From Pogona vitticeps (taxonomy: Eukaryota > Chordata > Lepidosauria > Squamata > Agamidae): a stretch of 64,000 nt of DNA. The stretch lies in contig NC_135786.1 in the NCBI RefSeq assembly GCF_051106095.1, positions 16,080,501-16,144,500 of the forward strand. The letters run 5' to 3'. Below, piece after piece: positions 11,661 through 23,945 of the stretch; within the stretch, counting starts at the first letter, position 1; every line of letters starts with the position of its first letter. The notes under the pieces are model-generated. The model did no database searches and was not told where the DNA came from. It was given only the letters and a program-made list of their open reading frames with translations. A program made the translations under genes and the position numbers.

Positions 11661-12239
11661 TTCCTGCCTAAACTGGGGTGTGGGGTATGGGATGGGGTGC
11701 CTTGTCCCCATCACATTCTCCAAGTAGGAAAAAGTGCAATTAAAACAGCAGTGCCGTGTCACAAACCAGAGGCCACAGTTTCCAGCTGGCTCAGCCCCTA
11801 TTTGAGAAATGCTGACTCTGCTTCTGGGTAAATATGCTGGGGTTTTTTTCCAAATATAAATGCCAAATGCTTAGCATGTGCAAAAAGGGATAGCAAAGAG
11901 GAAAGAACTCGAATGAGTTAGAGTGATTGTTGGGAAGGCAGGCTGAGGCGAACCCCACAAAAGGGAAAGCTACAGTCCCCTTTGTCTCTGCTAGTAGAGT
12001 AAAAATAATAAATGCACCTGTTTAATTGGGAAAAAAGGAATCAGCAGTGTAGCTAGAAACAAGCTAAATGGAACCAGAGTCAATCAGAGTGATGGATACT
12101 AGGTCTGTATGAGAACAGAAAATGGATTCTTCATTTCACATCTGTAAGAATGGATTTCTTAGTTGAAGGAGCTATCAAAGCTACTTTTGCTGCTCACATT
12201 TGGGAACACAGAAGAGGTGATATTATCAGGGTACTCAAG

Positions 12240-12480
12240 AACGTTAAAAAGAGCCATACTGGATAAGACCGTCCAGAGTTCTGTACGTGTTATGGCCAGC
12301 CAGTTGCATCTGGGAAATCTGTAAGGAGGAGACGAGTGCCACTGCTGTCTTCTGCTCATATCCCCCAGTTTACTGTCTCTGATGCAGGAGGAAATATCTC
12401 TAGCCATCATGGTGGTAGCCATTCATAGCTTTGTTCCCCATGATCTGCCTATGAATCCTCAGTTAATGCTGTCCATGTTG
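12240..12480 (+). repeat. Sauropsid interspersed repeat, class unknown
   Basis: aaaaagagccatactggataagaccgtccag, gttatggccagccagttgcatctggg, aatatctctagccatcatgg. I recognise this wording as a widespread reptile repeat, but cannot name its class. A fragment of the same repeat lies at 11585-11660. Confidence 0.5.
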
Positions 12481-13584
12481 GAGACTGTCACAATGAAAGG
12501 TTCTCCTTACACATTGTTTGAAAAAGTGATATGGCAGACTTTTTTTTATCACTGCCAGGTCTCTGAAATACAGTCATGTGGCAGCAAATTCAATGGAAGA
12601 GTTTTGAGATGAATGACACTCCAACTCTGGAGGTTACCTAGCTCTGACTTAAAGGCCTGCTGCTTTTTATTAAGAATATAACACAACTCTTACTGAAACC
12701 AGTACAAATGTTCATCTTTGTCTAGGCTCCCCCACCATCGCCTCTTCTTTTTAAACTCATCTTTTTCATTGTAGGTAGAATTACCATCCTGAATCTTTAG
12801 AGTGAATAGAACTTTTTTTAAGGGGTCTAAATAATTAACAACAATGCAAAAAAATATTAGTATTCTACTTCCCTGAAGGAAATCGACCATCTGTCGTTAT
12901 CTTTTCTCTTTCTGTTTTGCTGCACTCTTTTTTTTTTCCTGCTCAGCCAGTTTTAGGAAATAGCAAGGGGACGTTCTCAGCAAAAGCATCCAGCTGCTTG
13001 GCTCCACATGCAAAGCAGCAGGCCTCTGCCCGAATGAACTGACAATAGGTTGGAAACACAACACTCTGTCCATTACTGTATGCCTACATCAACTCCCCAG
13101 GGACAGACTGTCAAAGCAAGCATCTAAATATAGAGAGGGAAATATTTATTTCTTCCGTCAGTTGAAAAAGATGCAGTATGGTGTCTATTATTAAAGGCAG
13201 CGGGGTCCTTCTCACCATTAAAAAAAAATCTCTGTGAAGATAACTTCATAAAAGGCTCAGAACTGTCAGGAGATCTCAGTTCCTTTCAGAGAAGCTTTGT
13301 GCTCTGACACCTTGCCTCAGACTTCCGTAGTCTGCTCTGTAGTGTCTATATAAGCTGCCTCCTATTTTATTTTAATTTTTGTCCTTGGGCTTCCCCCACC
13401 CCCTTTCTGCCAGTGTAACAACTTGGATTTATTTATTTATCACAAAAAACAAAGTGCTTAAGATAACGTCTGAAACTCCATGAATCCCAGTCATCCTGAA
13501 CAGCGAAGAATTGTATCGAAGCCAAATAATCCTTTCAGTTATTGAATTAAATATGTTGTAGTTTTAGAAGAGGTAGCCATTTTG
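12481..13584. other. Intergenic DNA, nothing recognised
   Basis: AT-rich unique sequence. The first part may be a continuation of the repeat at 12240. Confidence 0.45.
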
Positions 13585-13645
13585 CAGGAAATCAACCCTG
13601 AGTGCTCACTGGAAAGACAGATCCTGAAGCTGATGCTCCACTTGC
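13585..13645 (+). mobile_element. Short Bov-B fragment, inverted relative to its neighbour
   Basis: The plus strand reads EINPECSLERQILKLMLH. The same block lies on the minus strand at about 13922-13968 inside the adjacent Bov-B copy. The two make a short imperfect inverted repeat about 300 bp apart. It is probably a separate old fragment into whose neighbourhood the second copy inserted. Confidence 0.7.
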
Positions 13646-13672
13646 ACAGACTAATATCATGGCTTTCTGTAG

Positions 13673-14305
13673 TTGTTTGTTGTTGTTTAGTCATTTAGTC
13701 GTGTCTGACTCTTCGTGACCCCATGGACCAGAACACGCTAGGCCTGTCTTCCACTGCCTCCCGGAGTTGGGTCAAATTCATGTTGTAGCTTCGATGACAT
13801 TGTCCAACCATCTCATCCTCTGTCATCCCCTTCTCCTCCTGCCTTCACACTTTCCCAACATCAGGGTCTTTTCCAGGGAGTCTTCTCTTTTCATGAGATG
13901 GCCAAAGTATTGGAGCCTCAGCTTCAAAATCTCTCCTTCCAGTGAGCACTCAGGGTTGATTTCCTTCAGAATGGACAGGTTTGTTCTCTTTGCAGTCCAG
14001 GGGACTCTCAAGAGTCTCTTCCAGCAGCACAATTCAAAAGCATCGATTCTTCAGCGGTCAGCCTTCTTTATGGTCCAGCTCTTACTTCTATACATCGCTC
14101 CTGGAAAAACCATCGCTTTGACTATGCGGACCTTTGTCGGCAAGGTTATGTCTCTGCTTTTTAAGATGCTGTCTAGGTTTGTCATCGTTTTCCTCCCAAG
14201 AAGCAGGCGTCTTTTAATTTCGTGGCTGCTGTAACCATCTGCAGTGATCATGGAGCCCAAGAAAGTAAAATCTGTCACTGCTTCCACATCTAAATGATTG
14301 TTTAG
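13673..14305 (-). mobile_element. Bov-B LINE, 5'-truncated 3' fragment
   Basis: The minus strand encodes the C-terminal RT region: VTDFTFLGSMITADG, HEIKRRLLLGRKTM, NLDSILKSRDITLPTKV, then KEINPECSLEGEILKLRLQYFGHLM. It ends in the standard RTE tail (gactaaatgactaaacaacaacaa). Several frame breaks are visible, since the pieces lie in different frames. The 5' end near 14305 is an ordinary truncation. The plus-strand open frame over the same interval is an antisense shadow. Confidence 0.9.
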
Positions 14306-15291
14306 TGCTGGATAAATAGTCATTCACCTCAACCAAGAAAATCTCTCCCACTCAAACTACAGACAACGTGCAAGGTTGCAAATAAAACTCCAGCAACTTT
14401 CTCCCCCATGATTGTGCTCACAGATCAGGGCAAGTGGGAGATGTTTTGATGCCAAAATTACAGTTTGCAAGAGCGTAGCCCTTCAAACTGCTGGTAAAAA
14501 CCAGTAGAACACAATGACAAATGTTCCTCTGCCCCCTTGCGTAGTTTTAGAATCTTTACAAAAAATAGCAATGGAGGGGGAGCATGATCCCTAATCTAAA
14601 TTGTTTAAACTCTCTGAAAACGATCTTTTTGTTTCTCTGGCAGGCATCCACATGACGAGGAGAGGCGGCATTTGAAAATAGAACAATTAAACCAAGAATC
14701 TTTTGGAGGCTGACTCGCTGTGTTCTTTTTCTGCAGTGAGAGCCCAAAATAATGATGCCAGGATTGTGTCTGGACAGTTGTTCTTGAAGATGAATGTACT
14801 CTGCTAGTTTAAAAGGCTTTCCCCTTACTTATCTTGTAGCAGGGCTACATCCACTGACTTACAGCAACCACTTCTAGACTGAAATTCTCCTGCTGCACTG
14901 GTGTACAGTTCCAGTCCACCACAGGGCAGAGCCAATGTTGGTTGGGACTAGTAGGAGATGCAACACATCACATCTGGACATCTCAGTCAAACACTCCACC
15001 ATCACTTGGTTGAACCACCTGGATCCTCCATGATCCACACAAAAAGCCCATTTTTTTCCTGAACAAAGACATTTATAAGTTTACAGGCATTCAGATGTTA
15101 TATTTATAATTTACAGTAGAGAGACATTAAAATTACGATGGTGTTGCTGGGAAGAAACACAAGGAACAATAATATTTCCATTAGTAGCTGAAAAGTATAA
15201 TAAGACTATTGAGTATATACAGTATGTTCTTGTTTGGTAACTATAAAATTTGATATAGCAAAGTGTCACAGACTAATAATCTGTAGCAGGT
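14306..15291. other. Intergenic DNA between two Bov-B copies
   Basis: Unique AT-rich sequence. The interval 14885-14990 (cagttccagtccaccacagg ... ggttgggactag) may be a decayed MITE. No gene. Confidence 0.45.
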
Positions 15292-15302
15292 GGTGCAGGA
15301 GG
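15292..15302. repeat. Target-site duplication of Bov-B (left copy)
   Basis: GGTGCAGGAGG occurs here and again at 17529-17539, immediately outside the Bov-B tail and 5' end. It is an exact 11-bp match, typical of target-primed reverse transcription. Confidence 0.85.
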
Positions 15303-17528
15303 TGTGTGTGTGTGTTTAGTCGTTTAGTCGTGTCCGACTCTTCGTGACCCCATGGACCAGAGCACTCTAGGCCCTCCTGTCTTCTACTGCCTCCCGGAGT
15401 TGTGTCAGGTTCATGTTGGTTGCTTCGCAGACACTGTCCAGCCATCTCATCCTCGGTCGTCCCCTTCTCCTCTTGCCGTCACACCTTCCTAACATCAAGG
15501 TTGGGAGTTCTCGGTCCACATACTGCTGAAGCCTACCTTTCAGGATTTTGAGCATAACCTTGCTAGCGTGTGAAATGCCTGTAATCATACGGTAGTTAGA
15601 TCATTCTTTGGCACTGCCTTTCTTTGGGATTGGGATGTAGACTGATCTTTTCCAATCCTCTGGCCACTGTTGAGTTTTCCAAACTTGCTGGCATATTGAA
15701 TGTAGTACCTTAACAGCATCATCTTTCAAGATTTTAAATAGTTCAACTGGAATGCCATCACCTCCACTGGCCTTGTTGTTAGCCAGGCTTTCTAAGGCCC
15801 ACTTGACTTCGCTCTCCAGGATGTCTGGCTCAAGGTCAGCAACTACATTGTCTGGGTTGTCCGGGATATCCAAATCTTTCTGATATAATTCCTCTGTGTA
15901 TTCTTGCCACCTCTTCTTGACGTCTTCTGCTTCTGTTAGGTCCCTCCCATTTTTGTCTTTTATCATGTTCATCTTTGCGCAAAATGTTCCTCTAATATCT
16001 CCAATTTTCCTGAACAGATCTCTGGTCTTTCCTTTTCTGTTATCTTCCTCTATTTCTTTGCATTGTTCATTTAAGAAGGCCCTCTTTTGTCTCTCCTTGC
16101 TATTCTTTGGAAGTCTGCATTCAATTTTCTGTAACTTTCCCTATCTCCCTTGCATTTTGCTTCCCTTCTCCTCTCTGCTATTTCTAAGGCCTCGTTGGAC
16201 AGCCACTTTGCTTTCTTGCATTTCCTTTTCTTTGGGATGGTTTTTGTTGCTGCCTCCTGGACAATGTTACGAGCCTCTATCCAAAGTTCTTCAGGCACTC
16301 TGTCCACCAAATCTAGTTCCTTAAATCTGTTCTTTACTTCCACTGTGTATTCATAAGGGATTTGGTTTAGATTATACCTGAGTGGCCCAGTGGTTTTTCC
16401 TACTCTCTTCAGTTTAAGCTTGAATTTTGCTATGAGAAGCTGATGATCAGAACCGCAGTCAGCTCCAGGTCTTGTTTTTGCTGACTGTATAGAGCTTCTC
16501 CATCTTTGGCTGCAGAGAATATAATCAATCTGATTTCGATATTGCCCATCTGGTGATTTCCATGTATAGAGTCGCCTCTTGTGTTGTTGGAAAAGAGTGT
16601 TTGTGATGACCAGCTTATTCTCTTGACAAAACTCTATTAGCCTTTGTCCTGCTTCGTTCTGAACTCCAAGGCCAAACTTCCCTGTTGTTCCTTTTATCTC
16701 TTGGCTCCCTATTTTAGCATTCCAGTCCCCTAGAATGAGAAGAACATCTTTCTTTGGTGTCAGTTCTAGAAGGTGTTGTAAATCTTCATAGAATTGTTCA
16801 GTTTCAGTCTCCTCAGCAATGCTGGTTGGTGCATAAACTTGGATTATTGTGATGTTGAATGGTCTGCCTTGGATTCGTATTGACATCATTCTATCATTTT
16901 TGAGATTGTATCCCATTACAGCTTTTCCCACTCTTTTGTTGACTATGAGGGCTACTCCATTCCTTCTACGGGATTCTTGCCCACAGTAGTAGATATGATA
17001 ATCATCTGAGCTGAATTCGCCCATTCCTGTCCATTTTAGTTCACTGATGCCCAGGATGTCAATGTTTATTCTTGCCATCTCCTGTTTGACCACCTCCAGC
17101 TTCCCAAGGTTCATAGATCTTACATTCCAGGTTCCTATGCAGTATTTTTCTTTGCAGCATTGGACTTTCCTTTCACTTCCAGGCACGTCCACAGCTGAGC
17201 GTCCTTTCGGCTTTGGCCCAACCACTTCATTAGCTCTGGAGCTACTTGTACTTGTCCTCCACTCTTCCTCAGTAGCATGTTGGACGCCTTCCAACCTGAG
17301 GGGCCCATCTTCCAGCGTCATATCCTTTAGCCTTTTGTTTCTGATCATGGGGCGTTCTTGGCAAAGATACTGCAGTGGCTTGCCATTTCCTACTCCAGGT
17401 GGATTGCGTTTAGTCGGAACTCTCCACTATGTCCTGTCCGTCTTGGGTGTCCCTGCACGGCATAGCCCATAGCTTCTCTGAGTTACTCAAGCCCCTTCGC
17501 CACGACAAGGCAGCAATCCATGAAGGAG
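15303..17528 (-). mobile_element. RTE/Bov-B LINE, 5'-complete but internally deleted
   Basis: Read on the minus strand, this begins with the Bov-B 5' leader (gattgctgccttgtcgtgg). It continues into an endonuclease frame, the first part of the reverse transcriptase (to PKKGSAKE and RLQQYVDRELP), then jumps straight to the 3' part (MLGRCDGKRRRGRPRMRWLD). It ends with the RTE tail ...cgactaaacgactaaa and an AC repeat. The missing middle includes the fingers and palm with the YADD motif, roughly 1 kb of an element normally about 3.2 kb long. An 11-bp target duplication GGTGCAGGAGG flanks it (15292-15302 and 17529-17539), so both ends are original. Frame breaks also occur between the endonuclease and the RT part. 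It cannot move by itself. Confidence 0.92.
16071..17348 (-). CDS. Bov-B apurinic-type endonuclease frame (425 aa, uninterrupted)
   Basis: This is the N-terminal half of the Bov-B ORF. In LINE retrotransposition the APE-like endonuclease nicks target DNA to prime reverse transcription. The expected landmarks are all present: TWNVRS at about residues 73-78, SELKW at 102-106 (catalytic Glu), YAPT at 172-175, GDWNAK at 207-212 (Asp/Asn pair), and SDH at 300-302 (terminal His). The connector to the RT follows, up to IARRDK near the C-terminus. There the frame diverges (RGPS then stop) from the family wording, which continues into the RT; this is a frameshift near 16080. The endonuclease itself looks undamaged over about 310 residues, so the copy is fairly young. 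No promoter or host function is implied. Confidence 0.9.
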   Translation of the reverse strand: MIRNKRLKDMTLEDGPLRLEGVQHATEEEWRTSTSSSRANEVVGPKPKGRSAVDVPGSERKVQCCKEKYCIGTWNVRSMNLGKLEVVKQEMARINIDILGISELKWTGMGEFSSDDYHIYYCGQESRRRNGVALIVNKRVGKAVMGYNLKNDRMMSIRIQGRPFNITIIQVYAPTSIAEETETEQFYEDLQHLLELTPKKDVLLILGDWNAKIGSQEIKGTTGKFGLGVQNEAGQRLIEFCQENKLVITNTLFQQHKRRLYTWKSPDGQYRNQIDYILCSQRWRSSIQSAKTRPGADCGSDHQLLIAKFKLKLKRVGKTTGPLRYNLNQIPYEYTVEVKNRFKELDLVDRVPEELWIEARNIVQEAATKTIPKKRKCKKAKWLSNEALEIAERRREAKCKGDRESYRKLNADFQRIARRDKRGPS

Positions 17529-17539
17529 GGTGCAGGAGG

Positions 17540-20389
17540 AGAGAGCACTTTTTTGAAGGGGATGAGACTTGAGAGGAGTAAACTCTTTCTCCAGAATGAA
17601 ACTAGGTGGTATCTTAGCAAGAGCTGGAAAAAATTAGTGCCCCCTAGGAACAAGCCAAAACATTACTACTGAAACCCATCCCCGTATTTACCTCATAGCC
17701 CACATTTGAAAAAGAGAAGGCGGTCTAGCTACATCTTTTGAGCCTATAAACCATCTTCTCATCCTCCATTTGGATAAATGGTTTCTCCTGAGAACTTCAG
17801 CTAGTATACATCCACATTAAGAGGAAGAACTAAAGAAGTGGCACATATTAAAAGTGATACTGACCATGGCAAGACCATCTAGGCCTGGGACAAGGAAGAT
17901 GTGCCCCTCCAGATATGACTGAACTACAAGTCCTGTGATTACTCACCATTTGCTGTGCAGACAAGGGCCACTGAGAATTGGCAGTCCAACAACATCAAAA
18001 TAGCCACATGTTCTCCAAATCTGCATTAAGCAAGCTAAGCTGGTCATCTCAAGTGTGAGAGTCTGGTTCCAGTGTATGTGTGGCAGCAGTGGTGAGTGGC
18101 CATTCCTTTCTGGAAGCTGGAAGACAATCTGTCCTCTAGCTCCTAAGCTACGCTGTTGCCTTCAGATGCAGCCAGTGCTTGGCAAATTTAGCCTTTTCAA
18201 TTCTCCACAGAATTCTCCAGAGACCATACTGGAGGCTACTGGAGGATACTGTGAGTTATAGTCCCCAAAGTAACATGCCCAGTATGAGCATGATGGGTGA
18301 TGCTTATCACCAGTGTCATAGCAAAATTCATCTTCCAGTCTTCATTGGTGGAACTGGTGGGAGTCAGAGTGCCTTTTTCTCCTCAGCAGTAAGGGCCAGC
18401 CTTGCAAGGAGACTTTTAGCCATTTTCAGCATGGTACCTTTGTAGAACACACAATAGGGTTGAAAATGTCAAGCTTCTCCCTTTGGCTCAGCATAGCATA
18501 GGAACAGCATTTAGAGAGAGAGAGTGTGAGTGAGGGAGAAGGGCGAGTTTGCTGATGACATAAATCAGAAGCAGAGCCAAAGGAGTGAATAAAAACCCAT
18601 TTTCTCCTCCCCGCCATCCACATTTGGCCATTTGAGCAGAAAAACAAGATGCTTATCTGACTGAGGAGAAATAGAGGTTAGTACAAAAATAAGTTGAAAC
18701 GGGAAGAAGCTAACTCTATATATGCTGTGACTTTATCTGCTGTGTAGAAACACAACAAGCCTAAAGCAACCCTGTTTTCATCCTAAGGAGCACTGCTTCC
18801 GGTCTCCCATAGTACAAGTATTTCATAGCACTGAAGGCACCCTCCTGCCTGTCTTTCTCTATGGGTGGTGTACTGATTGAATCTCCATAGCTTACCTATG
18901 GAGTGCATTTTTTTCATCAAATACGTTGTCATATTCACTCCTTTGAGTCAGGAGTTCATTACTTGCCTGTGTTCAGTTTTCTTTAAAAAGGGGGGGGGGG
19001 TCAATGGAGATTCAAGAGTACGTATTTGCATTTGTTTTCCAAAACACTAGTTGAGCATAGGTGAAGCCCAAAGCGAGAAATACCCCAAGAATCAGCCAAA
19101 ATCCACTGTTGCTTTATCAGGGCTCTGAGAAAACAGCATCCTAAAAGACAGATACTAGACAAATTCATCTCCGTGAATCTCCTTTCATTTTGCCCCAGAA
19201 CTGCAGTTTTATCTTTGGTTTCATTTCGGAATTCCAGGGGTAATCTAGTTCTATAGGCTGTTTCAGAATGTCTAAATTTTAGTCCTTTGTTTCTGCAGCT
19301 GGGTGGTGTAAGGCTTTCCCCCTACACGTCTTCCCTTGTAACCTTGCACAAGTGGAGGAAACAGACACTTTTGCATCCAAAAGAATGAGATAAAATCTGA
19401 TAGCATTAAGGTCATAGTTTGGGAAAACTAAATTTTGCACTATATTTCCCAAAACTCATGAAGCTGCCAAAGCAACATTGGCACCAGGAGCCCTAGTCAG
19501 CATGATCAATGGTCATGCTACCTAGGGAACTGTATGGTCTCTAGTCAAAAGCATTGATGTTTGGATCAGGCAGCCCGAAAGGCCAGCTCACTGTACTGCT
19601 GCTTCGTGTGTTCATGTGATCTCTTTGAGTCAAACATTTTACCAAGAATAAAGCACTCTTGCAGGCAGAAAATGCAAATGGTGTACCTCTCCTCTGACTC
19701 ACTTAGGGTGGTAGTGGAGAATGATTCATAAACCATTTTTACAGAATAACTTTTAATACCATTTAAACATTTTTCACAATAAAAATGCTGTCACGTTTTT
19801 ATTGTTCCATTAGTGGCCATTTCTGCCTTTTTATTCCTCACTCCTCTCCGGCCATTATAGCCCAGAATCAATTTTATTTTTCAGTTTGAAGGTACTAACA
19901 AACTGTCTTCATTGATACCTGAAATCTACTTCCTTATAAAGTGTGCCCCATCCTGCCATGCCAGGTCCTAGCTGCCTAAAGAGCATGCAAAGCCTGATTT
20001 GTGCATGACATGTAGCATTGACACCTAAGCAGTCATGCACGGCAAGGAGTGGAGCACCAGCATCTGAACTTATGAACCTGCTTGTTATACAACCCTTGGT
20101 AACAGCAGCCCAGAGCTTGGAGAAAAAGTCTCTGTGAGCTAATGGTGAGCCCTCCACAAGGTCCAAGAAGCTGTATAGGACCTTCAAAACATGACGTGTA
20201 GGTAAGGCCATGGGGGGATGTATACCCTAGTGGGAATGGAAGCAAGCACTACAGGTACTGGGGGCATTTTGCTCCATGCCCAGCTACCAAACTATGCTTT
20301 GCTGATAGTTTGCCATTATCTCTGGAATATTATATTATCTATTCACCTGGGGATTTTAATGGGTGTGTGTGAAGGAGTATCATTAGGGA
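17540..20389. other. Intergenic DNA, mostly unique
   Basis: A palindromic MITE-like scrap lies at about 17885-17995 (aactacaagtcctgtgatt ... gaattggcagtccaac). Otherwise no recognisable gene or repeat. Confidence 0.45.
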
Positions 20390-21190
20390 GTGTGCCGTCC
20401 CCTGGTGAAGAGAACGCCACTATAGAAAGGGTGGAGTGCCAAAAACCGAAGCACGGAGAGAGAGAGAAAATGTGGAAGAAAGTGTGAGAGCGCGGGAAGG
20501 TGGGAAGTTTGAAGTAGGTTTGGTGGAGGAGCGATAGGCGGAGAGGAGGAGCTGTCCGTTTGGGAGGAGGAGATAAATGACAGTGGCAAACGCCGCTACG
20601 AGGCAGAAATTGAAATATGGAAAAGGAAGCGGGAGCTGGAGAAGTTGCGGGAATATGAGAGGGTGAAAACCCAGGAATTACTGAGGGATTTCCCCCACCT
20701 ACGTGTGGGAGGTTTGCTGCCAGATCCGGTGCCTAAGGGTAGGGAGACACTGTAGATAGAACCACTAGAGTGGTTGGTGGTGGTTTTTCCAAGAAACTAG
20801 AGAGGAGGAAGGAAAGTGGTCCGGCTGGACGCGCGCCACAACAACCCACCACTGGAAGGCGACTGGGCCAGGCACCCATGTTATGGGACCATTTGTGCGG
20901 TGTGGAGTGCCCCCCTTCGGAGTCCGACCGACGCAGAGAGGTTTGGTCCTGCACGCCTTTGAATTCCGTTGGAGAAAAGACAAGTTCTGAGATGGACAGT
21001 TTTGGCCTGTTGCCTGACATGAGTCTGTTAGATCCGTTTTCGAGCAATGTTGAAACGTTAAATGTTAATAAACCAGAAGTTGTTAAAGTAAAGAAGATGA
21101 CTCCTCTCCTTCTTCCTGACCTAGATGAGGAACCCCCAACCCTGAAAAGTGAACCCATTTTGTCAAGATCATATTATGGTATTTCCAGTT
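20390..21190 (+). other. Unidentified coding-like debris, possibly an old element
   Basis: A short charged coiled-coil-like stretch is encoded near 20585-20700 (blocks KRRYEAEIEIWKRKRELE and LRDFPHLRVGGLLPDPVP). An acidic, proline-rich stretch follows near 20990-21160 (LLPDMSLLDPF, LLLPDLDEEPPTLKSEP). The base composition is less AT-rich than its surroundings. The style recalls the frames in the TG...CA element at 39.4-40.3 kb, but I see no clear nucleotide identity. No host gene or family is recognised. If it belongs to an LTR-type element, it is a fossil with several breaks. Confidence 0.4.
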
Positions 21191-21194
21191 ACTA

Positions 21195-21375
21195 TGTGTG
21201 GATATGAAAGATGGAAAGTAAAGAAAGCTGGTGTGGGGGGGGAGGAATTATTTTTTTAAAAAAGTGGTGTTGAAGGAGAGTTTTATGGATATAAAAACCA
21301 GAAAGATACATGTGTTATACATCAAATCAACGTTGAACTTTCTCCAGAAGCTAAATTGACTACGGTGATGCTATA
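21195..21375 (+). mobile_element. Possible decayed RTE remnant
   Basis: A faint resemblance to the same RTE block: atgtgtggatatgaaagatggaaagtaaagaaagct would read like YGCESWKVKKA, followed by aaatcaacgttgaactttctccagaagc. Too decayed for a firm call. Confidence 0.35.
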
Positions 21376-23259
21376 GTATGCTGTTACAGTATGTGCTGTA
21401 AGTCACAACTGACCTACAGTGACCCTAATGAGGGATCTTCACAAAGTTAGAAATAAGCCTGGTAGTTTTCCCTGATTGTAAATCACCACCACCACAATGG
21501 CAGGGCCTACAACTTGCCTGACCTTGAGGTGAACACTTCTACGTACCAGTCTGAAGAACCCACATCTTAGCAGACCCTGAATACAGCATCTGACTCAGTG
21601 GTGAATGGTTGGATCTAAGATTTCTGGAGCCACTTGGAGGGGGGGGAGAGAGAGAGAGAGAGAGAAACCCAGCTGATTCTGGAAGTCACAGTTGTCTTCT
21701 GCTTGAAAGCCAGGAGAGAAAAGCTTCATCTCTGCCGATCCCTGCCATATGTCTTGGCAAATCTTCCTGGTAAATGTCTCAGGTGGCAAATACATTCTCA
21801 TCCTATAAGCTCATATCTAACCTTCAAAGTCTGCTGAGGTATTTTTATAATGAAATGCCTCAGACAGGAACAGGAGAGGGAGAGTGAGGCCAAAAGGACA
21901 CATCAGTGCGCACAATTGTACACCAAGGTAGACAAGGGCGATAGGTCTCTGTAAAAGGAATGCTTATCAGATGACCAGCATGTTAGCTTGGGAGGCTGCT
22001 GTATTGGGAAAGCCCCATCTCCTGAGTGCAAGAGTAATTTTTAGCACAGTGCATGCTAGACAAAACATTGCAATAAACATACAAATAGCTCTGGGCTGAT
22101 GTACAGCCATCCTGTCCACTCCATGTCTGCAAGTTTCAATGTAAATCTAAAGGCACCAGACATATTCTTCACTCTTTGGTTTATTATATACTACAATTTC
22201 AACTATATTTCACTCTAAGTATTTTACTTCAGCCTCTCTCTGTATTTGAGAGTCTACACACTGTTTTGAGGAGCAAGCAATCCATGCAAAATACAAAATT
22301 CCACACTTAGAATTAGAGATACAAATGATCAGAGCTCAGCTAGTAAATCTGTTATCTGCAGACTTATGTATTCGGATGCAAAATTGAACTCACTGGGAAG
22401 TGCTTCTGAGTCTTAACTTGTTTGGATTACAATTCCAGAATGCCACAGCTGGGCAAAATGGTGGCCAGCAGCAAGATTCTGAAATTTTCAGTATTGATCA
22501 TTAACTTTTCTGAACTCTGTTCTCAGTTTACAATGCTATTTCTCTAGTTTCACTTTTTAAAGTGGGGAAAAAACAGGGATTAACTGAATTGCAGATCAAA
22601 ATGATCTTTAAGAACTTCAACCAGTATTCTATTGCTAATCTCAATTAATCCTCATTGAATAAATTGCTGAATGGTATATCAACACTTATGGAAATCCCAT
22701 TCAGTGAATGGGTCTACTCCAATTTAGCATATTAGGATTTTTTTTTAAAAAAATAATTGATTAACAAACTTGGGTGGCCAGTGCTATTTTGGAAACAGTT
22801 TTCCTCATCAGCAATGACCTTTCAAGAAGATGCCCTCTGAAACATGCCATTCCTTCATCTGGGTGGTCAGATGGAAAACGTTATAGGGCTCCTATAATTT
22901 TTACAGCTGTCATTTTCAGTGGGTGTGGCTCATATGACAAGCTTAGGGATTCCTTTCCTCTACACAAGGTACAGAAGCATTTGGCCATCATATTCACTGC
23001 TAAAATGAAGTTGTACTTGATTCCAATGCAAAAAAAATAAAAAACAGAAAATAACAAAAAAAAAACCCAACCCTACCTGATTTAGATCAATTAGTCACTT
23101 GAGACATCAATGAGACATTTATGAGGAGAATTTTGCAGACAGAAAGCAATTATAGAAAACAAAAAGTTGCCACCCATAGAAGAGATGATGGGGAGTTCTT
23201 TTTTGAGCTGTTCTAACATTCACAGTCAAGAGCAACCACATCAGTTTTTAAAAAACAAT

Positions 23260-23339
<80 letters not shown>

Positions 23340-23945
23340 GCAGTGATTGATGGCTCCACTCTACAATTTAAACTTCCAGTGCCTAAAAATGGGATGTCAG
23401 TCCCAGCTTTGACTTTACCTGTTCATTGAACACACTGAAAAGTAGTAGCTCTGCTTTTTTTTGTAAAATAATTGGACAGAATGGGTGAGTGCTAGCTTTG
23501 CTACGTACAGTCAATGGCTCAAGAGACTGCTTTTTATAAATGAAAGTTGGGAATCCAAGCCAGTTTAATGATAAGCAGCAGGTGGTAGGGTGAGAATTTA
23601 AGTAAAACTTCAACAACTGGGCAATATGGCATTGAAACATTTTTTTTCTGTTTTTCTTTCCTACTCCCCCCTCCCTTCACTTCAACTCCTCAGTGCTCCT
23701 ACATACTCTTTTCACTCTTCTTCCTCCTATATAGACGCACATGTGCATAAATACGTGACTGTAATCAAAAACACAAAAGGGTCATCAGGCTACTGGGTTA
23801 CATATAAGTGAAACCCTTATGACTCTAGCAATGGGGAAGATCATAAGTTCCAAAGCTCTGAAGATTTACATAGCACGGTTCTTTCAATACCAACTGCAAG
23901 TGTTGGGACCGAACCTAAAGACTTCTGGTTTCTACAATTGAGCAT
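21376..23945. other. Intergenic DNA with microsatellites
   Basis: A short GA tract at 21645-21665 and a scrap like old SINE/LINE ends at about 21390-21510 (gtaagtcacaactgacctacagtgaccc). The compound microsatellite at 23262 is listed separately. A MITE-like ggattacaattccagaatgcc lies at 22423-22443. No gene. Confidence 0.45.
23262..23335 (+). repeat. Compound (CT)n(GT)n microsatellite
   Basis: About 40 bp of CT repeats run directly into about 32 bp of GT repeats. Confidence 0.95.

Noticed and set aside
13124-13133. MEF2 site CTAAATATAG, interesting given RBM38 expression in muscle
   Set aside because: A match of this kind is expected about once per 64 kb by chance.
13767-14234. 155-codon plus-strand open frame
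   Set aside because: It is the antisense of the Bov-B 3' coding region read correctly on the minus strand.
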